64,000 nucleotides of DNA from Membranipora membranacea. Its lineage: Eukaryota > Bryozoa > Gymnolaemata > Cheilostomatida > Membraniporidae. The stretch is taken from positions 29,698,001 through 29,762,000 of the forward strand of contig OU612065.1 in the NCBI GenBank assembly GCA_914767715.1, given 5' to 3'. The position numbers and the translations under genes were made by a program. How positions within the stretch are numbered: the first letter of the stretch is position 1; each line of letters begins with the position of its first letter. This document shows, piece after piece, positions 23,936 through 36,800 of this stretch. The notes beneath the pieces were generated by a model that was not told the DNA's origin, ran no database searches, and was given only the letters and a program-made list of their open reading frames with translations.

Positions 23936-24770
23936 AACACGATGGCCTGATCAAAGTTTTCATTAGGGGATGGCGGAAATCAGTAAAGTAGATTCCTCCG
24001 GTATACAACAATATATGACAATATCAATGAATACTTCCAATCAAGAATCTCGAAACCAAATGATTCCGGTGTGACCCAGTCATATCAATTAACTCGTCAC
24101 ATGCGTAACCTCTTCCATCCAAAAGTACTGTACTCTGGCTCATAATTCTCACTAATGAGATAATTTTCCAACGTAAAGGTTTCCGAGGTATTGGTCATAG
24201 TTTTCCACTGAGTAGATGCCTTCAAAATCCTGAAAATAATAAAATGAATAATACAAACTTTACCGGTATTCTGTGCCCCCTTTGGGGCCGATGAGGATAT
24301 GCTAACATCTAATTAGCTGGGGTATGTATCAACAGCATGGGTAGTGATCAGGATTGGAATCTGCGACTCTCACATTGAGAAGCTCAAATTCTAACCTCGA
24401 ATCCTAAATCTGGTTTTATTTGGCACTAAAGATATTATGTACATGGGCTACCTGTACTCAAATTGTTGATCCGTATCACATGGCACCAATGTGTGTATGG
24501 TGCATAATGTATTTTGCTTTATTCAAGTTTTTATGCATCCGCATTCTCTCAATTTTTGTTTGATATGTGGGGTACTACAGACCCCATATGGAAAGGCAAC
24601 TCCAAATACATGACGTAAACAGTGCAAAATATGAATTCGAAGGTCATAAATAAAAGCAACCATTGATACGAATTCATGGATCAGTGGTAAAATACAGAGC
24701 GTGGCTATTTGTGCAGAAATGCCATCAGTATAAAGCTTTGTGTCAGGATCCAAATAAAGCTGTAACTCTA

Positions 24771-24881
24771 GCAGCTTTTGAGTGACATCCTAGACACAAC
24801 ATTCAAAAACTCATCCAAGCTGCTTGACAAAAGTTTACAAGTGTCAGCTATTCTAGACTCTGAACTTGAGGACCAATCAAA
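24771..24881 (+). CDS. Candidate internal exon, helical peptide, unidentified gene
   Basis: Between CTCTAG (ends 24770) and a good donor AAG|GTGAGA (24882) lies a phase 0-0 open stretch of 37 codons starting QLLSDILDTTFKNSSKLLDK. It is acidic/amphipathic and looks like coiled coil. The acceptor has a poor pyrimidine tract and no partner exon was identified, so it may be chance. Confidence 0.25.
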
Positions 24882-25457
24882 GGTGAGAAATGCGGTTCAG
24901 AAACCATACATTATTAGCCATACGCTGGCTTAGAGTCAGATATGTACCCCTCGTCCATATAATATAAATCAGCGGAAGTGTCATTTTGGGAACTTAGTTA
25001 TATAGAATTTTGAATTTGAATGCAGATTGAGAGCCACAGCAATTAAATGAGACAACCCTTTTAACTATTTTGAAAATGGAACGCAATCAAGCACAGATTT
25101 TATCGTCGTAGTCGGTAATCTTGCCAGGCAGTCCGTAATACCTCATCATCAGATATCTCTATGGAAAGTTTTTGTGGACTACGGCTTATAATTGTCCACG
25201 CATTATTTGACTGTTTACGAAGGTAATTTGTTTATGGCTATCATTTGCTAGCCGATTTTAGGAAACAGTCGATATAGCACGCTCGGGACTATCAACAGTC
25301 ATCCTTTTCATTCGGAGGTTTCAATTTTCCTCACAGCTTTGGGATTGCATCATGTTGTAGATAAATTATCACACCTATATATGGATTTGCCCAGGGTTGA
25401 GGGTTGGGAGGGGGGAGTACGAGTGTACGGATGTCTCATTCAGACTGGTGTAGAGGG

Positions 25458-25533
25458 GGGAGGTACCTCCTCAGTCTTAGTCCTAGTAAGCGGCGGGAGG
25501 TACCTCCTCAGTCTTAGTCCTCGTAAGCGGCGG
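25458..25533. repeat. Perfect-type 38 bp tandem duplication
   Basis: GGGAGGTACCTCCTCAGTCT through TAGTCC(T/C)(A/C)GTAAGCGGC occurs twice head to tail with about one mismatch; each unit contains the palindrome GGAGGTACCTCC. The near-identity suggests a recent duplication. Confidence 0.75.
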
Positions 25534-27126
25534 TTCATCTATCTTCTTACATCAAGCTAATATATACATCTATATAGACTAACTTCATCAAACGCTGACA
25601 GCGCGTCCAGGTTAGGCTTCACCTAGCCAGTAACAATACCTCACTCACTCGCTTTGTAAGTTTATACCTGCATCATTAGAACAGAAAATCGGAATGCGAC
25701 GTCATTAGTCTAGCTCTTGAGTTGTACCTTGCATGACAGGCCATTGTCCAGTGCCTAAAATGGTGGTGGTAGCTCACTGTATCAGTGCACCGTCCCAGTT
25801 ACTACCTTTATCTTATCTCAGAAAGTTGCAATAGAACAGGAAAGGTCGTTACCAAGCATGGACCTTTGTCTTTTAAGCTGCTGAATTAGAAAGCCTATTG
25901 TTTACCATTGTAGTCTTATCACCAAAAGGTTTAAGTAAAAGCTGTTTGCATTGATAGGATAACACAGCGGAGTTGGTAGCAATCATGATCTCTCAACCCA
26001 TTAGAGGGACTGATAAAATGGTAGGAGTATAACTTGACAATGGGTGTGTTAAGCACGATCATCCGCTCCATAGTGTGACTCCTTCTCGTCTATCTGCTGT
26101 GATTTGTTTGGCTGCTCTAGTGACTCGAGACTTTGAGAAGTTTGTGCTCAGATCCCGCTGTATATCATATCTACCACTACCAGGTAGGCTTCAGTGTGAT
26201 AATTATCACCTCCCTCCCTCTGATAAAAGTTTGTGGGGGCATATGAGTGAGGGGTTTTATTCCACACAGAGATTGTGTGAATGACCTCCCAATAGGTAAT
26301 AAATGTAGTAGGAGTGGGTGTGTTCCCTCATCTTCAAAGACGTCTTAAACACCTGATAAGTCTTCGTAATTTGTACTCGGCCATTTGAAATTAGAGGAAG
26401 GGGCATTTTGAGGCTTTAGGTTTATTTTCCCTCCTTTTTGCTCAATGCCTGGTCACACCTCTTCACGATGGATTCCAAATGATTGAATCCCAGGGGTGAG
26501 GGGTCCCGTGTTAGAAATGAGTAGGAACTTGTGGGAACTGAGATCCCACAACAGTTCCCGTTGGATTCTGTACAAAAACAGTGGAACAATGTCTATTTTG
26601 ACCATATATCAATCTTATTAATACATAATCATATTTCTGCGTATTTTCATTCATAATTTGATATAGATATTGCAAAATTTTTCAATGCGATTTTCGACAA
26701 AAAGAGTCGAGTACCTACAAAGAAAAAAGTACACTAAGACCACGGGTAGAACCGTATTAACTCAGGTTTGGTGATTTCCGGGGCTGTCCAAGTGGCGGGT
26801 GACGTTAAAGGGCCATGGGAAGGGCCCGATTTTAATCTGCTTCCTGCCCTGTGTGGTGAGATGGTCTCACACGTACCGCAATAACACTTGCACATTATCA
26901 CATTCTTCATAGAGGGAAGGACCAGTGATAGAATCAAGGGAGGCGAGGGGATTGTGTCCCCATTCCTACTTTGTCTAGACTCTAGGGGGATTCATTCCCT
27001 CTATATATCATAACCATTAACATAACCAAAATATGGCCAAGATTGATGCATTTTCATTGTAATCTCCACAGGTCTCTGGCGGCCTGGTTGGCATCCCCCT
27101 ATCTCATATTTTCAACTTCCAACACT

Positions 27127-27163
27127 AGGAAGGAGGGTATGTTCCACCCCCTCCCACCTTCCT
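27127..27163. repeat. Short interspersed palindrome, CCAGGGAGG-like
   Basis: AGGAAGGAGGGTATGTTCCA and CCCCTCCCACCTTCCT form imperfect inverted arms around GTATGTTCC. It belongs to the dispersed hairpin family described in the findings. Confidence 0.5.
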
Positions 27164-28634
27164 TCATGGGGCTCTAATCTTCTGTTTCTTAGCAAACAGC
27201 AATACATCTTTTAGAAGACATAATATTTATAGTTGCTTGACCAGTATGAGATTTAACACTGGGTGATACTTTCGACATTCTGTGATGGAAAATATGTAGC
27301 GGCAATGGTGCATAATAAGCTAAATTGACAGCTTTGAATCTATAGTTATTACATATCAAACTGATAAAACATTCAGAAAAATAAACGTAGGGAGGCAAAG
27401 AACTCACTGCTTTATAGAAGTCAATTATACCTGGCAGATAGGGTGAAGCGCATCCAATTTTTTTTCGAGGCTATCATAAAAACCAAACAAATTAGTGCTC
27501 TATAATACTTTATTAACTAATTTATTTTAATGCAATGCAAAGCAATTTGTATATCATACTTTTGTAACAACAGTGTTTTATTTTTAGTCTTTGACTTCCA
27601 GAGATAAAGAAATCAAGTTTACATCACATTTGCAATATGTGATAATGAATTACGCAATGGTTATTTGCCATCTCCGAATATGTATATGACAACTTTAATT
27701 GCTTATCAAAAAGTCGTCAAGACATATAAGCCGAAGTAAGGTTTTATCATAGACTTAATAATAATTAAGTCTATGGGTTTTACACGTCTCTAAACCAATT
27801 TTCACCTGACTGACACAAACCATTTCTCACCCTTTACGAGGTTTTGCTCTTCTGTTTATCACGACCTTAACTATGTCACATAACAATGATATACTGGTTG
27901 GATACAATAAAGTGTGTTTTATAATAAAGGGAAGTAAAATTTTTGAATTTGATCATCTATTAGTTATTATACTGAATTTACACGATCATACCTTGGTGAC
28001 AGTGCAAAATCATGATAGATCGAGGGAACATTTGACTCATCAAGTTTAAGGATAGGCAATCATGATTAACAATCATTGTCATCATGGAGTCAATGTCTTG
28101 TACAATATTTAAGATAATAACAATAATACATTTATTGACAGCAACAATTCATGATTTACATGAATGTTTTCAATGATGATAACGTTCTAGATGTACATAT
28201 ATGTGGAAAAACAGGTCAGGTACCATAATATAACTGTTTTGAAAGCATGTACACTACTCCTATGCTGTCTTTTCGATTTCGTATACAGAGAAATCGAAAA
28301 AAAGACTGTTTTAATGTGCCAAAAAAATAAAGTACAAGTTTATTGAGTAGTAACGTACTTGTCTTCTCCCTAATACAAAGCCAAAGCCTTAGATTTACTG
28401 CTCCAATCAAACTGGACATGGAACAATGGAGAAATCATGTTTACTGATTCTTCAAAACAGTGAAAAGTGATTTTCCCAAATGGAAATTATTGACTTCATT
28501 TCCATGTGTTCCAGGACCGGCAGCCACCATCCAGGGGTCAATCTCTCTAGTCAAAATATGGTAAAATGCTGTACGATACCGCTGTGTGGCAACACATTGC
28601 GATATTGCAACATTCATTTTCTTGTTTCTTACAG

Positions 28635-29579
28635 CAATGTTTTTGTCAATCAGCATGGCCATCGCGATCGTTCAAAAGATAACTGGCCAACGACTTGCCA
28701 TTTTTCCACTGGAAATAGTTAAAATTCTGCTTGGTAAGCATTGAACTCCCAGGAGTTCATTACCCTAAGTGACCAAAAACATTTCCCATTGCATTGCATT
28801 GAGGGTTGAGTGGTGAGATGTATCAGGGAGGATGGGTATTCCACCCTCCCTGGTTGCATCTATGCAAGTAAGGAAAATTTATTTTGAAATTTGATAATCC
28901 ACTAACAGGTATCTGCCATTGTCCTCGAATGAGAGAACTTGCCAATCCCTTTCTCTACCTGACAAAGATGTAGTGCAATCCGAATATGAAAGGTATCAGT
29001 ACCACAGTCCACAATCAGATTAAATAAATTATAATTCACCCAACACAAACTATAATTTCATATTCCTTATTAAATTGGCTACAATTATATGGATGGCAAT
29101 GGTTACACTTCAAACCAATTTCATGAGTTGGATAATAGTACAGGACCTATATTATTACTACGGTCTCCCTCTCTTAGCATACCATCTTGTGTAATGTTTC
29201 ATGATCGAGAACACAAACTGAATGTCATCGGGACTGAATTACGTAGCTTTGCAATTGTTGTTAGCGATCTTTTTATTATAGCGTGCATTGTTAGCTACCC
29301 ATTATTCCGAATGAATTGTGTTGGGCAAACCATTCAATTTTCCCTTAGTTTTGTCTTGCATTGTTCTAATTAACAAAGGGAGCATTATATAATAGACAAC
29401 CATTATTCACTAGGTCTTTGTATGTTTCGTGTTGAAATTTACTTGTTCCTAGGGTCTCTAATGCTTTGGACCTACAACAAAGCTAGCTGTCGGATCTGCA
29501 ACGCAGACTTTCTAATCTTGTCTATGTTTATTCTTAGCTGATTGCTGCCAAGGATATACAGACCAAGCAAGAAGTTACG
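28635..29579 (+). CDS. Two phase-compatible candidate exons of an unidentified gene
   Basis: Exon 28635-28733 follows a strong acceptor (TTTCTTACAG) and has a strong donor (CTTG|GTAAGC). It reads MFLSISMAIAIVQKITGQRL then AIFPLEIVKILL and ends in phase 1. Exon 29538-29579 follows TTATTCTTAG, is phase 1-1, reads ADCCQGYTDQARSY and ends at G|GTAAGT. The joint frame is open. The first part is hydrophobic, as in a signal peptide or membrane anchor; the second has a CC pair as in small Cys-rich extracellular modules. I do not recognise a family and found no further exon with confidence. Two matching phases with good splice sites make it better than chance but unproven. Confidence 0.35.
28824..28852. 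repeat. Short interspersed palindrome, CCAGGGAGG family
   Basis: CAGGGAGGATGGG and CCACCCTCCCTG flank TATT; this is the same hairpin consensus as 12997-13028. Confidence 0.65.
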
Positions 29580-30274
29580 GTAAGTTTTTATACCATATTG
29601 GATATGAGAAGTTATTTCCTCCCAACTTAAACTGTGTGTTATTATATTATTAGTAATTAGATGTATACTTTTCTCGATTTTTGTGTGGGATGCTCTCCTT
29701 GGTATAAATGCATATGTGACACGCCATGTCCTAACCTCAATACATTTGCCTTAGAGCAAAAGCTTCTCGATTACGTCTGGTCCAGTCGGGGTCCAGTACA
29801 TTTTTATTGTTTAGTGAAGGTTACGACTCATCGCTATTATTATCACCAAACTTATAGCAGAGTGAGTTCACAGTAGCAAGCTCGTTACTTTTAGTATGGC
29901 TGACAGTTTTACCTTGTAGTTTAGAAAAAAAATTAGTGCTCATCTACCCAACTAAGATTGGTAACAAACAACTACAATAAGTATAGAATGCTGCAACAAA
30001 ATTATTATTTTTAGACTCTAAGTGTGTTTTTAATTATGTGGGTAGTTGTGTCAAAACTGTTGTTAAATCACTGTCAAACAATTGTTTGGTCGACCTCATG
30101 CAAAACATTGTTAAAATCATGGCACTTGGAGGCAGTTTGGTAGTACAGTACTCTCTCCTACAATAAGCAGCCACTCTATCCACCAAGCGGTGGTAGGGCT
30201 CAGGCCTGATGATGTGACGGCGATTCATGGTACGATCTACTCAGTATTTCCCATTTTGGCTTGTTTAGTGTCCT

Positions 30275-30979
30275 CTAGTTGCCCAAGGAACCCATTATAT
30301 TGATCAATATTTTCATATTTTCTATTATGATGTCTGGTTCTGAGCACTCTATCATGTTTTTCCAGGCTCCGAGTTTGGAAAGTAGCGACTGGCAATTTAC
30401 ATTGATGAGTCTCAGTGGTTTGTCTTTTGTCTGGTTTTTCGCTTCGATTTTGGGAGATGACTCATGTTTAGGCATAGCATTACCATCTAGAGAATCTATA
30501 CTGGTCTGAGAGTCACTCAAAAATCTTCATTAGTGGTACTGTATTTGTTTGTGTTTGTCACTGAGCAGTTGAAGGCAATAAGGCTCGTAGTTGATGGAAT
30601 TACAGTTCAGACATGCCCAGGCAACGCTACTGTTGTCAAGTCTTGAGTATTCATTTGAGTTGATGTTTTGGCACGAAATGTGGAACCATGTTGAGCAGTC
30701 TTCGCATAGTATACCTTTATCTTCCCATGTGACAGGATGGTGACAAGCTCCACAGAGATAGAGGCTGCTGATTTCGATGGGCTCCTCTTGGTTCACGGTG
30801 TCATCATGCTGCTTTCCAGCTGTCTGGTTAGATGAGCCTCTTCCGGTGTAATCCAAGATCCAGTGTTGTATCCAGTCCAGTGTTGTTTCCAATCCAGTTT
30901 GTTTCCAGTCCAGTTTATTTCCAGTCCAGTTTGTTTCCACTCGAGTTTGTATCCAGTCCAGGCTCCAAGCTAACTCCAA
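30275..30979 (-). pseudogene. Decayed LINE: PHD-finger ORF and start of the endonuclease
   Basis: One minus-strand frame (30979-30530) contains a PHD-type zinc finger (CGACHHPVTWEDKGILCEDC, then WFHISCQ and WACLNC). An adjoining second frame (30520-30275) carries the start of an APE-like endonuclease (LRLINVNCQSLLSKLGAWKN, then EPDII) and then stops. PHD finger followed by APE is the arrangement of several CR1-like animal LINEs. The reverse transcriptase is absent and a frame break separates the two parts, so this is a truncated dead copy. It differs from the intact LINE near 59-62 kb, which shows no PHD part. Confidence 0.75.
30866..30962. repeat. About 19 bp tandem repeat (TCCAGTCCAGTTTGTT)
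   Basis: Five to six imperfect units of TCCAGTCCAGTTTGTT occur within the LINE remnant. Translated on the minus strand they give the repeated NKLDWKQTGLE pattern at its N-terminus. Confidence 0.75.
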
Positions 30980-31432
30980 GCAAGGAGCTGCTCCAAGAGC
31001 ACTTAAAAATTGCGGCTGGCCGCCATGAAACCGGAAATCATCTCTGTTGATTTGAGTTGGGGTCTGTCTGAGTCTGTCTGATTGTAGTTTGGGGTGTTTG
31101 ATTAATAAAGCAGGGATATGGTACAGAAATTGACTTGACAGTCTTTCATGGTTAAACCTTAGTGGACAGCTGCATGGAGTAAGAAAGCTGTATAATAATT
31201 ATTAAACGAGGGAAAATAACTTGCACTGTGAAGGGAAAAATATATTAACACATTGAGTGACTCATAGGACTAAATACCGGTCAAATTAATGTGAAAATAT
31301 TAACTGTATTAATTGCGTCTCAGGAAAATCGGGCAATGGGAAGTTATAACGTCTGCATCATAAAATCTTCCAGCATGGGAATAGTTGTCAAGAGATCTGG
31401 TGCTTAGTATTGTCATGATGCCTTACTTTACT

Positions 31433-31782
31433 CCTATATAAGCATTGTCATTTGTGCCAGTCTTTTCGAACGTAGACGTGGTCACCTTCTTCAAACCGTA
31501 TGCCCATGACTAATTGCTGCTGAGTTGCGGAAAAGGGCCTCACATTTTAGATCTGATCTTTATTTTTTAAAGTGTGAACAGAGCGGCAGATATTTATCGG
31601 AAGGAATCTAGAAGGTACAAAGTCTTAAGTCGGATGCCCAACATCACGTCTATTTTGGTACTACAGTTTGATCTAGATTAAGTGGTTTTACAGACATCGG
31701 TTGGAATTGGAAGCAGTCTAAACCACCAGTGATCTTGCGTCCTTCGTATCCAGATATAAAGAACCGAACAGAACGATAAAAA
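31433..31782 (+). promoter_or_regulatory. Possible TATA promoter and non-coding first exon
   Basis: TATATAAG at 31435-31442 is followed by about 340 nt without a convincing frame, ending at a donor AAAAG|GTAGGTAG near 31783. This could be an upstream untranslated exon of SoxD or of another plus-strand transcript. Sequence alone gives only weak support. Confidence 0.2.
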
Positions 31783-32123
31783 GGTAGGTAGTCCAGAAAA
31801 TAAATATTATATTACTCCATATAAATAATCTAAACCTTGACGTCTTGTTATCAACTACTGTGAATTGGGTTTAGACAGTGTTAAAAGTTTTTTTTGGTTG
31901 ATGCTATGCATGAAGATACTATCACAAAAGGGGAGAAAAAACAAGAAGAAATGGGAAATACCATCTTTTAAGTAAGTAAGTAGGGAAATTGGAATCGTTT
32001 TTTTTTCATGATTACGTCAGAGGCCAGAAGAAATTTTGCTTACATCTGCGATTTTAATCTTCCACAGTTTATTCTCGAATCATTGCTCATTGATGATTTC
32101 TTGAATACTCCCATAGTGTCACA

Positions 32124-32156
32124 CCAGGAAGGGTGGGTAGGTATCCCACCCTCCCT
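32124..32156. repeat. Short interspersed palindrome, CCAGGGAGG family
   Basis: CCAGGAAGGGTGGG and CCCACCCTCCCTT surround TAGGTAT; same family as 12997-13028. Confidence 0.6.
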
Positions 32157-33597
32157 TAGTGCCACACAAAGGTTTCTTGACCTTGGTTATAAAACGGAGT
32201 GCGAACAACAGGATGTGAAGGGAGAAGTTCTCAGAGAAATTTCCAATGTCACTTTGTAACAGTAAATGAGTAATACCACCCTTTGCTATCAGCATAGTTA
32301 AGATATACACTCTGTAATGCTATGATAGGCTACATACAACCAAGAGTCCTCATTCCTGATTGCCGGCGCTGGCAAAACCAAACGTATTTTCAGGTTCTTC
32401 AGGTTTCATGAGGGCGCAATCGGAATTTGACACCAAAAGCCATTCCAGATGTGTATTAGAAAACGCAAATTCAAGGCGCCAGCGTCAAAGTTTTCAAACT
32501 ATCCCAGCGAAACTTCAACAAAGCTAACAATAATTGTATAATCAAATAAAGGACGACAGATAACACAATAGACTATCAAATATAGAAATCACAGAATGGA
32601 TGAACACAAAACCTGTGTGACACACAAAACGTATTCATTAAAATTTTATATGTGTGGAAACAGCTGCTGGGCACTGAAAATTAAAATCCCCTGATTCATG
32701 GCCAACAATAATGGAAGCTTTGATAGGAGCAAACAGTGATCAGTGTAACAATAGCATGCTTGTATAGGCATCACGTAATAGTATTATATTGCAGCTCGTG
32801 CAATCTTTCTTTGCCAAAGGGAACAATACACACATTTTGAATGGTGTTATTTCATCGCCATGGTTTAAAATCAAAACTTCATTGTATTGGTATTATCTTG
32901 TTGTTTTGTTTGCCTTGCTAGGTAGACTTGAAGAATGTTGTAGGTGCCATTGTGTTTTAAATTATAATTCTTTGTGGTTATACATTAAATCCATTATTCT
33001 GCTCACAATGAGAGCAAATCTTTACGTAACAAAAGAATTAAATTCTATATTAACCTTTGCTAAGCACCCTTGTTAGTCCCAAAGCAACATAAACAGGTCC
33101 ATTCAATCATCTGCCGTTCTTTGTAGGCCTTATTTTCTTAAAGCCTAAAGCTTTGTTATGTAAAGTTGAAAATGGCTATCTATTTTCACGTTGTTATGAT
33201 ATTGCAGGTAGCCAATCTGATTGTTGTCTGGGAGAAATTCCATTTGTCTTCTTGCCAAGTTGTCTGAGGAGATTTATTAGTGGAGCAGCTGAAAATCATT
33301 AAAACTATCTCTCGCGGACAGGAGAGGGACATTTGTACACTAAACATCGCTGTACTGCAAAACGTAATAAAAAGGTATAATATAAATTGCATGCAATTTA
33401 TAATAGCGTAATGTAGTCGGCAGCACAGCTTATTACTAGATATCAGACAATAGCGCTTATGCCATTTTAGTATTTTAGACAGTGCAGAGTGAGTAAATTA
33501 CCATCAAACATTATACAAAGGCGTACGTAATACGGAATTGCATGGAGCTGAGTTTTATTACCACAATGCCTTGCGATTACATAATTACGCTATTGAG

Positions 33598-33634
33598 CAT
33601 TGTTCGTTAGGCTATAAATAATACCCGAACAATG
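33598..33634 (+). promoter_or_regulatory. SoxD core promoter: TATA box inside an inverted pair of SOX sites
   Basis: CATTGTTCG (33598-33606) and its exact reverse complement CGAACAATG (33626-33634) flank TATAAATA (33613-33620). The CATTGTT/AACAATG core is the recognition sequence of SOX HMG domains. The SoxD ATG is about 170 nt downstream, so a transcription start near 33640-33650 would leave a short 5' UTR. The promoter call rests on position and the TATA match; the SOX-site reading is inference. Confidence 0.5.
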
Positions 33635-33806
33635 TATTAAGGCAGCATTCCCTGTTCAAGGCAGAGCTGCTTATTCATATAGTAATGAGTGTTGATTCTG
33701 TCGACGTGCACTGCAGTGTAGTTCGTTTTCGTCGGATTGTTAGGAGCCAGAGTCTTAAACACTAACTTTGTGATACATAACTGGATTACTTAACGGATGG
33801 TACAAC

Positions 33807-36800
33807 ATGTCTCTGAACTTCTCCATCGAGGTGTAAGTTTTTCTTTTCGTAAAACCCGTCAAGTTACAAGCTGTGAATTTGTCGACTAGGATGGTTAGGC
33901 TTACAAGTTGGAAGCCACTGCAGCAGACATTTTGAGTTTACTATTGTCTTCGTTTGGTTGAGGGGAGTTGCCTTTTCTTTTGTCCTCGATTTTTTTCACT
34001 ACCATTTTGGTAAATGGTCAGGCCACACATTTCCAACAGCTCTGCAAGGCTACAAGCTGTGGGAGTGACACAGAAAGCAAATCAATTGTTTGACTTATCG
34101 CAAACGCCATTACTGAGTGATAAAAAGGCTCTCTATTGCCAGGCAAACTAATTAGGCTACTGATTGAATCTAACAGTGACAATAATATTATTATTCCATT
34201 GTTTGCTGATTAATTAAAAAGTCATTATTGGTGATACAGTGGTTATCTATGACTAGGCAGGGTGATAGGATACCATTTAGTTTGCTCTTCTATCAATTGT
34301 GCTTGATAATTATCTGCCAAACACAATGGCCTGTCCTAGATCCAGCTCTTTCCCTACCTCGTGAGAGTAGGCACAACAACGGAGGGATGACCATGCATTG
34401 TTTTACATTGTCGAGGGGTGGATTTTGTCTGATATTGCTGACAATACTCCCTGCAGATTGAAGGTCTTCACTACCATCTATGACTAGGCTGGATTTTTGT
34501 ACCATCTCGTCACTATTTTTAAAGGCTCATTCATGTGTAATGGTGACTTTGCTATGCTATATTTTTAGATCCATGTTATATGAGTATCCGGCCAAGTGAA
34601 AAATTGGTTTATCCAGGTAAAATCACTTCTCCCTGGTTTATCTATTGGACAATACTGAATAACTTGAGAAAAAAAGTTTGTATTGTTATAGTGATTTCAT
34701 CTGATTCGATCTCGAAGGTCACTAATATCCAGGTGTACTGTAATTCCATTGAGCTACGTCAGAAAGCTCAGTGGTCATCTTAAAGGTCCGGCTCGCTGCG
34801 CTATTTCTGTCAAGTTGGCTGTGTTATAAATAATTGTTGTACTTGCATAGATCTGTTTTGTAGCATATTATTTCTTTACCTCGTATGACATCACATATGA
34901 CATGCAGGGTGACAAAATGGAATTTTTTTAATGACATGCTTCCGTATAGTGAGAACAGACAATCGTGACCATGGTTAGCCACCTTGTCCCTAAGGGCAAA
35001 CATTATTGACAAGAGAGGGGAGGTGGTGAGAGTCAACACTTGTGGTAGGATATAAGGGAGACAAAAACTAAAAAATTGTTTCGGGCAGATACTCATTATC
35101 CGGGCAGGTACTCATTATTCGAACAAGGCATACCCCAACTTTGATCATCTGCAGAGAAGCCCAAAATTTCTACGATCACTCTATTTTAGCATTAATTACA
35201 AATGTATTCATTCGTCAATGTGATAATTTTGAATGGTTATGGGTGTGGCGTGGCTTGGTAAATTTGGAGTAATTGGTTGGTTGGTATAAATAGTTTTTTT
35301 GGTGTTCTTGGCACATCGTTGCTTTTGGTTGTTACGATTGTCTGATTCTCTATATCAAAAAATAAGCAAGCTCATCACTCCCTTTCTGGGGACAGTTGTG
35401 AAACGCCGACTGGACAACATTGTGTGGAAAAGATTTTACCAATTTTGGTGTTGAAGCACCTTTTGGTTCAAGTCAATGGCTAAAAATAATCAACACCCAG
35501 CCGATCGATCTGCCTGGCTTCAGTTTCTCCCATAGAAATTTTGGCAGTTGGGACAGGATTGGCTGCATTTGACATAGACAACGATCTTATTACAGCTATA
35601 TATGTATCATGAAGAGTAGTTGAAAGATGTCTGACAAAAAAAAAGAACAGAGAAATGTGCACTGGTCAGAGCAATTTATTATCATCATTCAATAACATAG
35701 CTCATTGTCTTTTGTGATATGCGAATCCGGGTTTTGATTTAACTGAGCATTCCTTTGATTGTATTCACAATTTATGACATTTGACCCATGAAACCACAAA
35801 CGACCTTATTGGTACAAAAAATACCCTCACTAAACTATATAGCTCTGTATATACAGCACAGTGATGGCTCACACGATTGTTATCAGTTTGTGTGCAATGA
35901 TAGGCCAAACAAAAACTAGCTGGCTAGTCATTCAGAATTAGTGTAAAGTTCAGCGAGAAAGGACGACTCATCAGTTAGTCCGCCATATTGTATTGTTATA
36001 ATAGTAGTTTATTAGTGAATAGAAGGGAAGGTGTGTTAACTTCTCCGCACACAATAGAGAGACGATACACAGTAGCTTATAACATTATATTATTATCTAA
36101 TCCACTTTATTTGTTATTCTCGACACAAAGCGTAAACATGCGCTTGCACTGGATTCCAACCTATAACCATCCTCTGGCTTCTTTCTGGTAAGATTCTTAA
36201 TTAATTCCTCAAACATTTTTGTACTTGGTTCTTAATTTAAAAGGCAGCTGCCGCTGGTAAAACAATGGACGTTCTTTGGCATCGGTTTTACGTCGAATCA
36301 ACATGCCAACATGAACTCTTTGTGCGAGCTGCAAATGCCACACATTTTTAGCTTCTTCTCTTTATTGTTCAAATGTTATTGGGTCAGCATCCTCGCTCCC
36401 ATCGTGGATATTGACAGTGTCAACTCAAGCGAGCTTATTGATAATAATAGAATGCTTGATGTAATTACTTTAGTTGATCAAGCAAAGTAAAGAGTTCAAT
36501 TTTCTTTTCTGTTTGACAAAAATTAGCTGGCATCATTGTCGTCGAAGATAATAATAAAGATGACATGGTAGTTATTAATTCTAGAAGAAACGGCAGCATC
36601 CATCTGATGGCCAAGCCATTGATTTAGGTTAAGATTTGTAATCAGCTCTAATGGGGTGCCTGCATCAATTGACGGAGTTTGACATCACCCAACCAAACGA
36701 TTTCCTCAAGACTAATTCTTGCCATTGTTTCTCATAGGACAATCAGACAATTATTATCGTGTACATAATAATATGCGTAGGGTTGTATTGATCTATGCTG

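Larger units (their letters stand above)
19196..24770. other. Intergenic region, mostly featureless AT-rich sequence
   Basis: It includes the sulfotransferase 3' UTR (AATAAA at 19684). Beyond the items listed separately (20688-20951, 22313-22490, 23286-23420, 23560-23935) I see no supported gene. Several long A/T runs and many small chance frames are present. Confidence 0.4.

Noticed and set aside
24523-24753. Minus-strand 76-codon frame
   Set aside because: No acceptor or donor at sensible positions and no family; treated as chance.
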